DNA of 64,000 nt from Heligmosomoides polygyrus polygyrus. Lineage: Eukaryota > Nematoda > Chromadorea > Rhabditida > Heligmosomidae. The notes under the pieces were generated by a model, which was not told the origin of the DNA, searched no databases, and saw nothing but the letters and a program-made list of their open reading frames with translations. The translations under genes were made by a program, and so were the position numbers. The stretch covers positions 29,255,407-29,319,406 of the forward strand of contig OX377202.1 of assembly GCA_947396885.1 (NCBI GenBank), given 5' to 3'. How positions within the stretch are numbered: position 1 is the stretch's first letter; every line of letters starts with the position of its first letter. Of the stretch, positions 1 to 12,299 are shown one piece after another.

Positions 1-29
1 ATAAAGGACAAAAATAATGGAGGACGGAG

Positions 30-225
30 TTAATTAGTTTCTGTTGGCTGCGCCACGCGTTGCACTTCTACGGAGTATCGATGAGGCAATTCAATGCGTA
101 TCTGGTCTACAGGATGAGTTGCGGTTCCCAGCCGGTAAGCATGGTTGACCTGGGCGGGACCCGAAGCGCCTATACTCAGCATGCACGTGACAGCCGGCGC
201 TTTCTCTGACTGCGCCACCATGCAT
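30..225 (-). repeat. tRNA-derived SINE-like repeat (probable)
   Basis: Read on the minus strand from about 225, the sequence carries an A-box-like run (GTGGCGCAGTCAG) and about 50 nt later a B-box-like run (GCTTCGGGTCCCGCC), the spacing of a tRNA-type RNA polymerase III promoter. The body continues to about position 40. A shorter related copy lies at 7545-7622, and the 3' half of the body (ending in a GTAGAAGTG..GCGTGGC run) resembles 15358-15445 on the same strand. A 63-codon open frame spans it, but this looks accidental. The SINE call rests on promoter-like boxes and repetition inside the window; no cloverleaf was demonstrated. Confidence 0.5.
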
Positions 226-229
226 CCTT

Positions 230-2095
230 TCCAAGCTTAGTTCTCGATTAATAGGTCGACTTTGCAAACAATCGAGCTAGTGTACAGAGCTCTTGGTACT
301 CTATATTTCCCTTTACACATTCGTATTTCCAAAAAGGAGCGCACGGATGGAATATGCGAATGAGAAGGCACACTTGATGATTTACGATTTCCGAACAGTT
401 TGCACATAGTGAGCCTGTCCTCTGATGTTGCTGAAGGTATGGAAGGATCCCAAGCCGAAGAACGTCTTCGCAATTTACTTCTGGTGCCTGCAAGTGAAGG
501 TGTTATCGGAAAAGCAAGATCCTGCGGCAGAAGCCCTTTCAATGAAGCCAATATCTTGCAACTAAGGCAATTTCATCCGGGTTTTTAGCTGCACTTCTTA
601 AACTGAAAATAAGAACGTTATACGGTAACGGTCATAAATAAGCTCCATCACCTTACAAGCTTAGTTTCCAGCCGAAGAGTGCATCCATATTAGAAGTGTC
701 GAGGTGTTCATGAGGAAAAACCGAAACGACAATCTGACCGGAAAAAGGAAGTAGATTCCGTGCTTAAAGTCTTTACTAGGAAGAAGGCACACTAGCATTA
801 GAACCTCTAGAGAACATTGTGCCTGCTTAAGTATGTAAGCTTAGGTAGGAGGTTAGAGACCACGAGTATGACTTGATAAATTTCCTAACTAAGAGTGCAT
901 TTGATTGGCATGCTAATGGCTCATGAGGGGCAGTCAAAAAGAGGGCTGATCCCTCGTGGCCATACGAACCAGTGCTGTGCTCTTATCGTGGCTACGCTAG
1001 TCAAGCATCCTGTCTCCTGCGTCTATGAACGGGCCCTATGGTTTCGTCCCATAACCCATTCGTGACAGAAAGACAGTCATTCTCGTTTAGCAACCGAGGA
1101 CTATGAGAAGTGCATAGCCCTTCGCGAGAATGCGTTTTTTTCGGCTCTCTGGTGCAGCACACCACACACATTTTTTCACGCCTCAAGCGTAATCGTGCTA
1201 GGGAACAGAATATATCTTCCTATTCAGAATTTCGACTATTCGAAACTCAAATGGTCTCGAATTCGGGATATTTGAATATCCGAAAAAAGTCCAACAATCG
1301 ATTTATTTTTTGTTCGAATATTCAAAACACGGAAATATTCGAATTATTCGTTCACTCGAATATTGAAAAGCTTTGATTACCGAATATTCGAATGTTCTTT
1401 ATCAATATCCTAACATTTCAGTAACGCTACCCTTCGAAAACCAGTGAAACCTTCTTTAGCGACTTTCGGCATTTTATGTTCCCCACAAGCCCCGAATAAC
1501 GGCCAATGTGGCCAAAAATGGGCAACAACGCCGAACAACACGGTGTTCATACAACAACAGGCGACGGGACACAGCTTAGGGACGGACTATTGCGCTGATT
1601 CGGCTGAATTTAATGAAGAAAGAAGTCAACAAGGAATGCGATGTAACGCCTTTCTTCATATCCAGTATTCTAACTCAGGCGAGTCTTTAAATCTACATGA
1701 GTGGAGAGGAAGTTTAGTATTGAATTTTTAACAGATCAAACGGCGGTAAGAAGCGCCGTGCACGTCCGCGCCACCAGTCATAAGACCTGGGGTCTTTGGG
1801 TCTCGAGCACGTGCCAACGAATTCTTCATCCCTTCGAGTTGAAGCCAGTTCGGCAACGAAATAACATATCCTCGAAGCGCTTCTTTGCAATTCTTAAGCA
1901 CGTCATACCGAATCATAAGCGAACACATGGAAGCGAAGAATGTCAGCTTGCAAGAGCACCATCTGCGTTTCGCTGACACCATTGTGCTCATAACGGCAGG
2001 GCATTAGCGGAACAAATGCGGTCTACTTCAGACGTGCATGTGGAAGCATTGAACAGTTGAATCTTATGAAGTGATGGAGTGGAGTTGCTGAGGAG
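230..2095. other. No gene recognised; TTCGAA-rich tract near 1225-1400
   Basis: Short open frames on both strands show no recognisable domain. The only structure seen is at about 1225-1400, where TTCGAA/GAATATTCG words recur irregularly; similar words form a regular array at 31120-31375. Confidence 0.4.
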
Positions 2096-2800
2096 CAGCA
2101 GAGTTTTCGACAGACGCAATAGAGAAGGTCGTTCGCGACTCCTACGATGATCTCTTCGTTAGTCGCGGCACCTACCAGCGTTCGATCCAGGATGCATACA
2201 TCATGTCCTGTGTTCTCCCATCAGAGCTTCAACACGCGCTCTCATCGGCGAAGAATCGCACGACATCCTGTCGTAACAGACCCGAACATCTGGAGAATTT
2301 CCCGCCAGCCCTCATCAACGTCCTGGCGCGGTTCTTCACACGCTACTTGTCGTAGTACATTGTCCTATCTGAGTGGACTGTCTTGCTGTACAAGAAGGGA
2401 GACCTGCACGAGATTGGCAACTATCGCCGGATCTGCCTGCTGTCCGTTGTTTACAAGCTGTTCACTCGAGCGATCCTGAATAAGATCGGCAGAACGATGG
2501 ACGAAGGATAGCCATGCGAACAAGTAGGATTCACCACGTTCGTCAAAGTGGGGGTTTCGCAAGGGGAGACCATACCCCCAAGCCCTTCAGCGCCACCCCC
2601 GAAAACGTGATGTGCGAACTAGAGTGGGAAGGCATGGAAGTGAAGTTCGACGGCCAGCAGCTCCACTATTTTTGCAGCTGACGACGTCGTGATCATACTC
2701 CGAGCATCATGCTTTTAGACTTCGACCGTGTGTGTGTGGTAGCGTTGGGCTGCGGCAGAACATTACAAAGATGACGTGCATGAGAAGCAGATGACTTCCT
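2096..2800 (+). pseudogene. RTE-type non-LTR retrotransposon reverse transcriptase fragment
   Basis: One plus-strand frame reads through residues typical of the linker and early reverse transcriptase domain of RTE-like elements common in hookworms: a VLPSE..HALSSAKNRT segment, a PPALINVLARFFTRYLS segment, then LLYKKGDLHEIGNYRRICLL and VYKLFTRAILNKIGRTMDEG. In-frame stops occur near 2353 and 2509. After about 2540 the reading jumps to the post-motif-B region (VSQGETI, then LEWEGMEVKFDGQQLH and a DDV word), so the part holding the first catalytic Asp block is missing. The copy is 5'-truncated, internally deleted and cannot encode an active enzyme. The exact 3' end is uncertain. Related fragments lie at 4690-5540, 12035-12290 and 27945-28730. 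Confidence 0.8.
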
Positions 2801-4690
2801 AGTATGGTTAGGAGAAAACATTCAAAAGCGGTGACAAGGTGAAGAAAAAGACAACTAATCTTCTCCCCCTTTTTTGCTATACGCCTCGGAGAGCTGATCG
2901 TGGGTGCTATCACTTGGACTACGTTGCACCACATTAATAGTCAGGTTTGGCCCACAGTGGGAGTCGTTGAGTGAGGGTTATAACTGACTTAATTCACGTA
3001 AAAATTACCGGATTCTTGTTGTTAATAGGTACGGTTTTCGGTCGGCTCTCCTCGAGAATGGAGAAAGCACTAGGATCGGCGTTTCGCCTCGGTAGAGGGA
3101 AGTGGACACATTGAGCCACTCTAGCATATGGTGGGGTAGAATTTCAACTCTTGGTTCCGCCGCAACACCTTGATAGTTGATTAAGCGGTTGGTAAAGCAG
3201 GCGAACTTGGATCGCAAAAAATCGAGGGACTGCTACGAGTCCTTCAGTTGATTTCTGCCACGTCTTTAGGAGAAGGGAGATGTAATTTAATTTTAGATTT
3301 AAACAGTGCTTTTACAATCTCTTCCTGAATTCGTGAATGCGCACTACACCTGTGCCGTCCACTTCTCACACAGGAGTCTGCACAATGGAGAGGAGGAAAT
3401 AGTAGACGCAAGGTCAAATGAATTCGGAAGCTGGAGGAAATGGGGCGAAACCACTGATCGGAAGTTCAGATAGAATTCTCGATCAACGACGCGACGACGA
3501 TCAGGCTTGAGCTGGGGTATGAAACATTTGTTCACTGATTTGATTGTTTACATAAATAATAGCGTCGAGTTGTTGAGTATCCTTCAGCGGAGGACTCTTA
3601 ATCCACATCATTACTCTTCTTTCTTTAGCCCTGAAAGGCCTTTTGCTAGGCGTTTATCTGCGTAGCCATTGTAAAAACGGCGGTTCCTAGTTGAAGCGAG
3701 CAGCGATGCCCAGATCTAAATAAAGGGCCTAAAATGGCTAATATCCCCGGGGAGCGCGATGAAGTCGAAGTGGGCACGCATGAGTGGTCTACGTCAGAAG
3801 TCGTTTCATTAACCTTTGACGCAGCATCTGAATCCCGTTGGGACTTGCAACGAAAAAGGAGCGCAGGAGATGGCGGAAGTGAAGGTGCATCCAGCTTAAT
3901 TCACTCAGTCTATTCCAGGAAAGTCTTGTGCTGTTGATGCTCCGGACGTCGCTGACGTCTCAGCCCGATGTTGGCGAGAGAGAGGCGAGCCTCGTGGCCG
4001 CTGGGCCAACATCATTGTTTCTTCCGAATGTGCTCTACTCGCAATCAGTGGAAGGCGTTGTTGCTCCGACCAACAATTTCGTCCGAACACTACGCGACGA
4101 ATGGTCGCTGAGAACCTTCGGCTCCATTTCAGCGATTAGTTGAACCTCAGAGCAGTAACCCTTTGGACATTCGTCCAGCTCTGTCAGCAGTGCTCAGTCT
4201 GCTTTGGGATACGCCATGAAATCCACTGGCACGTGTTAAATACGTTTGCCTGCATTCGGCCGAGATAGCAGCGTACGGAGGCTAGCCAATGATCAGATAA
4301 TTCCTATTGCTCTCCCAACCAAGCTTGTTAACCGTTCTCTGATTTTGAAAAGATGTGGTTGGCCTGGACGAACGTGGGTGGATTCCTACGCGAGAGCTCT
4401 AGATGCTTCCCACGTGCGCTAACTACTTGGAGGTTCCAGTGCTGTAAACTATAGCAAAGTGCAGATTTTGTAAATGCATGAATTCAAACATATGTTTAGA
4501 AAAGATAAAAACGAAAGGAAAAAGAAAGACATTGATGAAACATTATAAATCCCTGAGCTTTCGTTTTCTAGTCCAGAATAGAAAACTGCAGCAGAATTGG
4601 TCGACACACATCGTCACCTTGGGTATAACCGGACGGGCCCCTGAAACTCGCCCATTCTCCGCGAGCTGCCTAATAAGTTCGCTTCTTTCG
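2800..4690. other. No gene recognised
   Basis: Several short frames (for example 3734-3937 plus) lack recognisable motifs or a coherent exon pattern. I see no repeat array, structured RNA or promoter that can be supported. Confidence 0.35.
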
Positions 4691-5540
4691 AAAGGTGCGT
4701 CATCCTCCAGTTCTAGACTTCTCTACACTCTCCAAAAAGTTTGCCCGATGTGGCCTACGTGGCTTTCGATCCATAACCTCAGGAGGTTACTTTAGCTATA
4801 GAAAATCAGTTCATGAGAAACGGCCGAGTTTCCGATTCACCATTCTCGCTCAGTGCAATGCTTCAACTACGTGTGTCTAAGCCGCGACGTCAACATAGCT
4901 AACCACCTGTTGCCGGAGCTGGGAAGGAGGAAATGAGCGGCTTGGAGAACTCTCAAGAGCGTCGAAGAAGTCGCGAAGAAGACGATGGACGTCCGGCTCC
5001 GTGCCCATCTATTCGACTCTACCGTTCTTCCTCCCTAAGATAAGCCTCAGAGACCTGGGCTATACGAAAGCAGGATTAACAAGCGATCAGCTTCGCGCAG
5101 CGTGGAATCGAGAGGACGAGGCTCGGAGTGACACGATTCATGAAAGCGGGAGAAGGCCTCCGGAGCTCTGAGCTTCGTCGACGTTCGAAGATCAGAGATG
5201 CTTTCTCATGGGCCGAGATGTCGGAGATTAGGTGGATCGGCCACGTATGTTGGCAGATACCGGCTTGAGGAAAGCCATAACCGATTGAATTCTGCGGGAC
5301 ATCAATAGAACACCAGAACGCCCACCAACGCATTCGTTGGATTTCATCGTGAAAGCCCTGAACGAGCGATTTGAGATTCTTCGTGTCCCTCCAGTCTCTT
5401 TGCGACATGTCGCACATAGAATAACTAACTCCAGCTTCACCCTTCACTCCTCCAGTGGATCAGTTAGCAAAAGTGACTGGCTGCCAAACGATAAAAGTAT
5501 TTGGAGAGAGTTAAAACACCCGATTGACGACGAAAATACT
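4690..5540 (+). pseudogene. RTE-type retrotransposon C-terminal fragment
   Basis: Interleaved plus-strand frames give the C-terminal region of the same RTE family as 2096-2800: FMRNGRVSDSPFSL near 4812, ASETWAIRKQD near 5044, then GIERTRLGVTRFMKAGEGLR, SSELRRRSKIRDAF and EIRWIGHVCW near 5224. Further on lies the degenerate tail of the family, where DSSCPSS is a frame-shifted reading of the usual conserved tail words. Frames change several times and stops interrupt each one, so this is a dead 5'-truncated copy. No microsatellite tail or target duplication was found, and both edges are approximate. Confidence 0.8.
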
Positions 5541-6868
5541 GCCGGCTCTATAAAAAAGGTATTTCTAGAGTATTTGTGACATCTCTTTTAGTAGCACAAT
5601 TACTACGGTTTATTGCGCATTTCGGAGAGAGGCTAACCAAACACAAAATCATTCGAGCGAACCATAGGCCATTCGGAAATTAAGAGGCGCTTCTCTGCAA
5701 TTCGCCTAGAGGCCAGAAGACAAAGAGGAGTTTGGACAACGAGTCTGAGCGACAAATAGTAGAACCTGGCGCTACACGTGAACACGACCAGCCAAATCTT
5801 GGGAACTTGATACCTAATTTCCACCGAGTCAACACTAACTTTATTATAGATACGAAAAAATTAAAGAATTTGGAGGGATCTACTTCGAAGATGGAGGAGA
5901 ATATTTTGAACACCACACCGACATCGTGAAATTTCCGACGAGATTGAAGTGCATCTTATTTGAAAGCAGCGTTCCTGCTATTACTATAATAGAAGATGCA
6001 CAGAACAGGTGGACTTCGACCCCGGTACTCCGATCGCATGTGGGCCTTATTGGACGAAGTTCTTTTAAATTTTCTCCAAGTGATGAGTGTCGTTCCTTTT
6101 ATGGGGCCGGAATACCGGGGTTCCACATCCTACAATCGGTCTTACATGTGCAGTATACAGCTTAATTAGCACCTTTCCTCTACATGTTGAAAGGCCTTTA
6201 CAGATTTTTTATGTGCGGATCGAAGTTTTTTTACTCAATCAGATATATTATTGCATAGCATGTTTTATATTTTTATCATATTGAATACCGAGATATTTTA
6301 TAGAGCAAAATTGGTTTAAAAGGTTTTGGCCTAAGAATCTGAAACGTGTAAAAAGAGCTAGATTCACAGAGAAGCCTTCAAAGGAAATCAAATTAAAACC
6401 TTTCCAAGGTTTTCTGGAATGTGGAAATCTTTGTAATTATCCTCCTTTTCTGATCAGTTCTATTAGGGGAAGAGGAATAGTGCATATTTGATGTAATTAC
6501 GGTGAAGAGCATCCACCGATTACTGAGCAGAGGTAAAAGCTGAAACTTATAGAAAAAAATGCATAGAAAAATGCGCACTTGGAATTAAGTTACCCACGGC
6601 AAAAGTGTTCGATACGCAAGTGCCGCACTTCGGCTCTGCAATGAAGTCGCTCTAATTTTAGAACTCCCGCTCTTACGAAGAAGGCTACGTCTCCACACAT
6701 TTGAAGGAGATGCAATTATCGTCCTTTTCTGATCAGCTCTATGGGGGAAGAGGCTGAGTACATGGTTGGACAACATGCAATACTGTGTGCTGCCCTCATG
6801 AGGTCCGTGGGAGAGACGCAGCAAGGGAAGCACGAGGTCCAGCCAAGCATCGTCCTCGTGCTTTGCGC
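5540..6868. other. No gene recognised; one dispersed repeat pair
   Basis: A ~45-bp word containing TCCTTTTCTGATCAG and GGGGAAGAGG occurs at about 6432-6475 and again at 6713-6755, suggesting two diverged copies of a short repeat. Otherwise only short unconvincing frames. The stretch ends at the hAT target site (6869-6876). Confidence 0.4.
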
Positions 6869-6876
6869 ATCCAAAC
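6869..6876. repeat. 8-bp target site duplication, left copy
   Basis: ATCCAAAC directly left of the hAT-type terminal inverted repeat; identical to 7913-7920. Confidence 0.88.
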
Positions 6877-7912
6877 CAGGGGTGCACACGAAATTCTGTG
6901 CGTTAAATTTTTTTAACGAAATTTTTTGACGGAAAATTTTCGTTAAATTTCCGGTAAATCGTTAAATTTCGTTAAAAAGTACGATTAGCTACAAACCATT
7001 CTTTTAAGTGAAAAAATCAAGGAAAACCTTATACGTTTCAACTTCAAGAGGTTAAAGCTGGAGTTCAAGGAATGGAGTGTAACTTTGCAATGTAAAATAA
7101 CAGTTTATCATCATCAAGCACAGAAAAATAAATTATCCTTCAGTAACAAATTATCTACAGGGTGTGGAATAAGAGAGGTATGGAATTACCATGCAAGGTG
7201 CTCACTGACAAGACAAAATGTGCGATCAGGCAGAACCCGGAGTTCCCCTTTCTTAGTTTTTTGCGAAACCGTTTCGAGTGAGTGTTCTACCAGCATATAC
7301 AATCTCAATGCGGGCATCACCCTATTAATTGCAGAAATGATTTAATAAAGATACAATTAAAAGCCTATCAGTGGAATGTGAACACGTTGTCGAACGCACG
7401 ATTTCCGAGTGCCCGGTGTGTGGGACCAATCCATTTTTTTGCAACGTCGAGACCGTGACGCGACATCGTGTCACACGGCACTACACTGCCGAAAAGGTGT
7501 GCTACGTCGTCAACGTGTTATTATTTAGAAAAAGTAGTTTTCCTAAGGCGGAAAATCCGAATCAGGAACCTGGTATCGGGGCACTCGACAGCCGCCATCT
7601 TCTCCGACTGCGCTACACGCGCCCCCAAAATGCATTTTATTTTTTTAAAATTTAAAACGTATTTATGAAAACATTAAAATATTCTTGCTGATTTCAATAG
7701 TTTTTTTAGTAACAGTCCTAATAGGGAGGACAAGACCTGCACCATTAGTGAAGGCTAAGGGCAAATGTGATAAACTCACTGAGAAAAAAGTCCGTTAAAA
7801 ATTCCGTTAAATTTCTAAAAATTTCCGTTAAGTCGTTAAGCCAGATTTTAACGGAAAATGCCGTTAATTCGTTAAATCCGTCAAATCGTGAACCGTTAAA
7901 TGTGCACCCCTG
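6877..7912. mobile_element. Non-autonomous hAT-type DNA transposon (MITE-like), 1036 bp
   Basis: The left end begins CAGGGGTGCACA and the right end is its reverse complement (TGTGCACCCCTG). Both ends are flanked by the identical 8 bp ATCCAAAC (6869-6876 and 7913-7920). An 8-bp target duplication with CAGGG-type inverted ends is the hallmark of the hAT superfamily. Both subterminal zones are packed with CGTTAAAT-like words in both orientations (6900-6990 and 7790-7905), like hAT transposase-binding arrays. No transposase frame is present, so mobilisation would need an enzyme from elsewhere. A tRNA-derived SINE-like fragment lies inside at 7545-7622. Confidence 0.88.
7545..7622 (-). repeat. tRNA-derived SINE-like fragment inside the hAT element
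   Basis: On the minus strand an A-box-like TAGCGCAGTCGGAG is followed about 40 nt later by a B-box-like AGGTTCCTGATTCGG. The stretch between them (GCGGCTGTC..GTGC) matches the head of the repeat at 30-225. It is a partial copy; the ends are approximate. Confidence 0.5.
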
Positions 7913-7920
7913 ATCCAAAC
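7913..7920. repeat. 8-bp target site duplication, right copy
   Basis: ATCCAAAC directly right of the hAT-type terminal inverted repeat; identical to 6869-6876, which implies a fairly recent insertion. Confidence 0.88.
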
Positions 7921-10900
7921 GGCCTTGATAACTCGAAGAACAGAGGTCACGTCCAGAATCCTTAGCGTATCCATCAGAGATGAACGGAATTCTCATGTTT
8001 TGCTTTCTGTCTTCTGTTACCTGCCCGTTTCCTTCTTATTTTCCTTGTATACGAAGCACACACTCTGTGGGGAGGTACGCATGCCACGGAGCTCATCGCT
8101 AAGAAATGCAGCTTTGTGAATAAAGTGGCTTTCATCTGCAATGTGGCCTTCATTTGCAAAGTACAAATGGCCTTTATTTGTAAGTTTACTAGCACTGTCT
8201 AGCAACGATTATATAATCCTCTGGGAATGAACAAGCTTAAAATGTGCATGTATGAAAAGCTTTTTGCCTCCAGACCAGAATTCATTCAGTCAGTAATGTT
8301 TTCATACTCTTATTACCCCATTGGCTGTCTGTTTCTAATAATTACCCACTTAAAAATAAATAAAAGATGAGAATCCCCGTCCCTCGTCCCTCCGCTCTTC
8401 ACTAAATGAGCTAGTGTTGACATCTGCTTGAATGGCAAAGTATCACCCAAGAGAAAGTGATGAACAATAGAAACATGGCGAATTATTCCTTGCTTTTGTG
8501 TGTGTTTTTTAAATAACAAATTTCCAGACGGGTGAGGTCATGTGGGACCACTGAACCGACTAAAAGGCAATGTGTTTTAAAGTTTTGAGTTTTGAAGAGA
8601 AATATCACCAAATGCATAAATAAAGGAAAAAGCGATTGCTAGTACCTCCCTTTGCGGGATGCGCCATGAATTCGCATTACACATTGGCATGTGGTGGCCA
8701 TCTGATGGAAAAGTTAGTACTTCAACGAATGTACTGCTGACTCCGTGCAATTTCAGTGGCGAACGGCATTCGCATCCCATTTATGAGCTTTAGAAGGGGC
8801 TGTCGCGCCCAGACCGCTGCTGACTGCTAACAGCGGGGACTGAGGCGTGGAGGTAGTGATCATCATTGTTACAACGATTCATGCGCAAGTTAGAATCATC
8901 ATTTTAGCGTCTGCCCCGCTTGCTTGCTGGGTCCGCTCTTCTGGTGTGGTGACGTCAATTCTCCTGATCAGATGCTTGATCAGGGTGCACACCAGCCGTC
9001 TTTAAGTGCAGTGGATCTAGTCAGCGTTGCTTCGGGAGTCCTCTGGGCCGCTTCCCAGGGACTTCAAGATTCAGGCTAGTTAGAATGCGCCATGCATCCC
9101 TACTGAGAATATACGGTTCAGGGTGTCTTGCTGGATGACCGGAGAAGGTGAAACGAGAAGATGGTAGGAGCACTCCCATTCTCACCGCACCGATCTGCTG
9201 ACCAAAATGGTGGCTGGTCCCTCCGAGGACCTTTAGTCATGCCATCCTTCTACATCCTTCTGTATAACGACAACGGCACGCGGCTTAATATAAGGCCGCT
9301 ATTTTAGACGGCACCGCATTTCCTAGTAGTCGTGTGCGTGGCATCGCGGATTCTCTATTCGATATGGATTTGGAAATTGTTGTGGCTGCTTTTGGTGACG
9401 CAAATCTAATTCCACCTGCTCTCGTCAACGCCTTTTCACCTGCTATTGCTCCTTTACAACTGGAACTGTAGTATGAGTAGATGTTTTCTAAAACTGAATT
9501 AATTTTTTAAGCTGGTTACGTAGCATTCTCTTTTACAGTGATGGGTCTCCCTTCAACCTCGTTTGTGCAATGGGTTCCCGAAGTGTTGGAATTACTTCCA
9601 CTTTTGTCGACCACTGCCTGCAGATTGTCTGTGGCAATGTCTTCATGAACTCAATCACGACATAGGACCGCAGCAAAAAAGTGGGCCAATCATCTCGAGA
9701 AACTCGCGCTAGACTCTTGAAGAACCTAAGATGGTATCGGAATGCAGGTGACGATGGGCGCCCTCTGCCCATTGCGCCACTAGCGCTCAATAAATGAGCG
9801 AATCTGAACGCACTTTAGGGAACAAGGATACTAAGGCTATGTGCACTGAAAAAGACGAAAAACGCTGAGACAGTAGTGAACAAAAAATCCGAGGAAAGGA
9901 AAAGTACTGGACGGTACATCACTCCTTGGTGACCTCTAACTTCAAAAATTGCTTCTAATAATGTTTTTTTAGCTAGCATACTTGAAAAAGCTGGAAGTAC
10001 ATGTATGATGTCAGTGTACATGTGGACGATAACTTAAAAATACTCAAAAACCGCCAAGTATATCACTAGCTCTTAAATAAGCAACGTATTAAGTGCGCTC
10101 TACCTTATGGCGTCGTTAAGTAGCTTTGGATTATGCGTGTAGATGATGTTCCACGAATGCATCACGTGCTTCCTGTGTGTGGACAACTGCCTCGTCGTCT
10201 GGTTTCCCATCACTGAAACGGTTTCGATGTCAGTTCGAGGAAGGCGGAAGACATTCAGACGAATTGAGCGACGACGATGAAAAGACGAAAGCTTCCTTGA
10301 GATTTAAGGAAGGAAGGCTCTGGTATCGCGGCTGGAACATATGTGTGATGTGAGGAGGTTTTCCGGGTGTGGGGATTTGGGAGTGGTGACGGTGATTGCT
10401 TGCCAGGAATTTCGAGACAATGCTCATCGTAGCATCGCCGTGTGTTCTGTGCATCCATCCGTTAACCACCTTGACGTTAGACGTTATTACGGCGTGCTGA
10501 TGAGGAGATGCTAGAAAAAAGTAACGAAATTCCGTCGAGAATTAAACGACTGCAAAGTACAGTGGCCTGAAAAGGGTCATGAATATTTGAGGCGATTTTT
10601 TCGCCCGAGGGAACATAATCTAATATTCAGCCTCAGTCGGAAACAAGAAGATGAAGGAGGAATGACAAATGCTCGTGTACAGGCAGAACAGCTTCCAAAA
10701 GTTGTGGGTTGAAGCCGAAAACGGCGCGGTCGACTACTGGAGAAGAGGTTAAAGAGTGGAACAAAGAGTAGGGAATTATATGAATGCAGAAATTGAGCAG
10801 TGTTAGCAGAACGAAAGGAGGAGAAATTACCAGGTTCACCCGCTTTAATTGAGTAGCGAAGAGCTGGCAAGGAAGGAAATAGCTGCTCTGAAAACGGATG

Positions 10901-12030
10901 CATGACAAGAAGAGGAGGATCGAAACAGAAATTGTAGAGAAAACGAGAGTGCCCATTTGACCTATACAATGGCCGAACTGAGGAGGAGTTACATGTATGT
11001 GATGTATATGTACAACCGAAAAACAATGTAAGTGAATTAAGCAGACGGAAGCAAATATGGTCTAAAATTTCTGCGCCGACGATTGTCTATCCGAGTGATT
11101 GTGGACGTGCTCATTAGAGCACCAGTGACGCATTTATTCTCCCTTCAGAATAGCCTGGCCATGAGAGAGCCTAACAGGTTACCCGTGTTAAACCTTTACC
11201 AGAAACAGCCGAACTAATGGACCTCGCAGAAAATCCGTGGTGGAAAACAGATTAAAAATTAAAATAAATAAGAATGAATATTCTAGGCTCTCCATTCGAG
11301 CGCGTATTTTATAACACCTTCTATTACTACTCATCGAATAACATGATCAGCTATACTGGTCATAAAAACGTGACTTCTCACCCGAAGATTTTAACCGATG
11401 CAAACGCTTTGGTGGAGTGAAAGTGCTTGATTTAGGTTCAGGGACTAAATATGAAGTCGAGCGCATGATGGAACAGTAGAAGGAGATGCCATCTATCGCG
11501 CACCAATTCCAGGTTCTTGGTTCAGATTTCCCGCCCTGACCAACCATGCGTTCCATTCCTCAGAATGAATTGGCACCAGAAGGACAGGACAAGGCGCTGA
11601 CTTGTTCATCAGCTGGCCACCGCAAGTCAGAGCTTAGAACTACGCATTCAAAATGCCTTCATGACGCCTCGTAGACGTAGAGTGGGTAGGGCACCCCAAA
11701 TGGGATCGACTAGCGCCGTTCTTTATCATTCCTTACCTGAAATCAAAGAAAAACCTGTACCAATGAGCCAGATAGAGCAGCAGCGTTCGCAGAAAGTGCC
11801 TCCAAATCTCTAAACTACCCAGTTTTTCCGCAGCATTAGCAATAAAAATGTTCGTTCAAAAAAGCAAACTATTAGGGTTTTCTCTCTATGGCTTGAGATC
11901 AAATCAGTATTATATTTTAGTTCAAATACAATTAGCCAAGGAAGACTTGCTTGACAGTTCCTACTCGGGTAAGGAAGTGAATAAAAGGCCTCTAAAATCC
12001 CTTTCTTCGTCACTTTTTGGAGACCAGAAA
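7921..12030. other. No gene recognised
   Basis: About 4 kb with only short frames. At 8125-8185 a GTGGC/CTTTCATTTGCAA-like word recurs three times as a tiny tandem repeat. A ~60-codon open stretch ending at 9470 (plus) reads protein-like but matches nothing I recognise. The longest frames (10577-11026 and 10633-10956, minus) lie in a purine-rich strand and show no domain. Confidence 0.35.
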
Positions 12031-12034
12031 AGGG

Positions 12035-12290
12035 CCAAATCGTCGGAAATTAGGTGGACCGCGTTAAGGTGTGTTTCGCTGACACGTACTGGAGGAGAGC
12101 CGTTGCCGCATGGATTTGTGCCATAAAAACCAGGACACCCACCAACACGGTTGCCCTTCTCCTTGAACGCCCTGAAGAGCCCTGAACGGAATTGCGACGA
12201 TCTTCATGTTCCTCGAACAAACGGGATCCAGTGGACCAATCTGCGATGCCCAGACCCATTTTTAAGCTTTCGATCACGGGATACGGTCGA
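12035..12290 (+). pseudogene. RTE-type retrotransposon extreme C-terminal scrap
   Basis: The plus strand holds broken pieces of the conserved RTE tail: SEIRWTALR, then GHPPTRLPFSL and, in another frame, DLHVPRTNGIQWTNL. These align in order with the end of the fragments at 4690-5540 and 27945-28730. Frameshifts and stops separate the pieces. Both edges are approximate and no terminal tail was seen. Confidence 0.65.
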
Positions 12291-12299
12291 GAGGCTAAG

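Noticed and set aside
9700..9790. Minus-strand TGGCGCAATGGG followed by a TTCAAGAGTC word, as in the Penelope-like fragments
   Set aside because: Only two short words match and the reading frame does not give the family's conserved residues; not enough to call.
10577..11026. 149-codon minus frame as a gene
   Set aside because: It overlaps another open frame on the same strand, lies on the complement of a purine-rich stretch that lacks stops by composition, and shows no domain.
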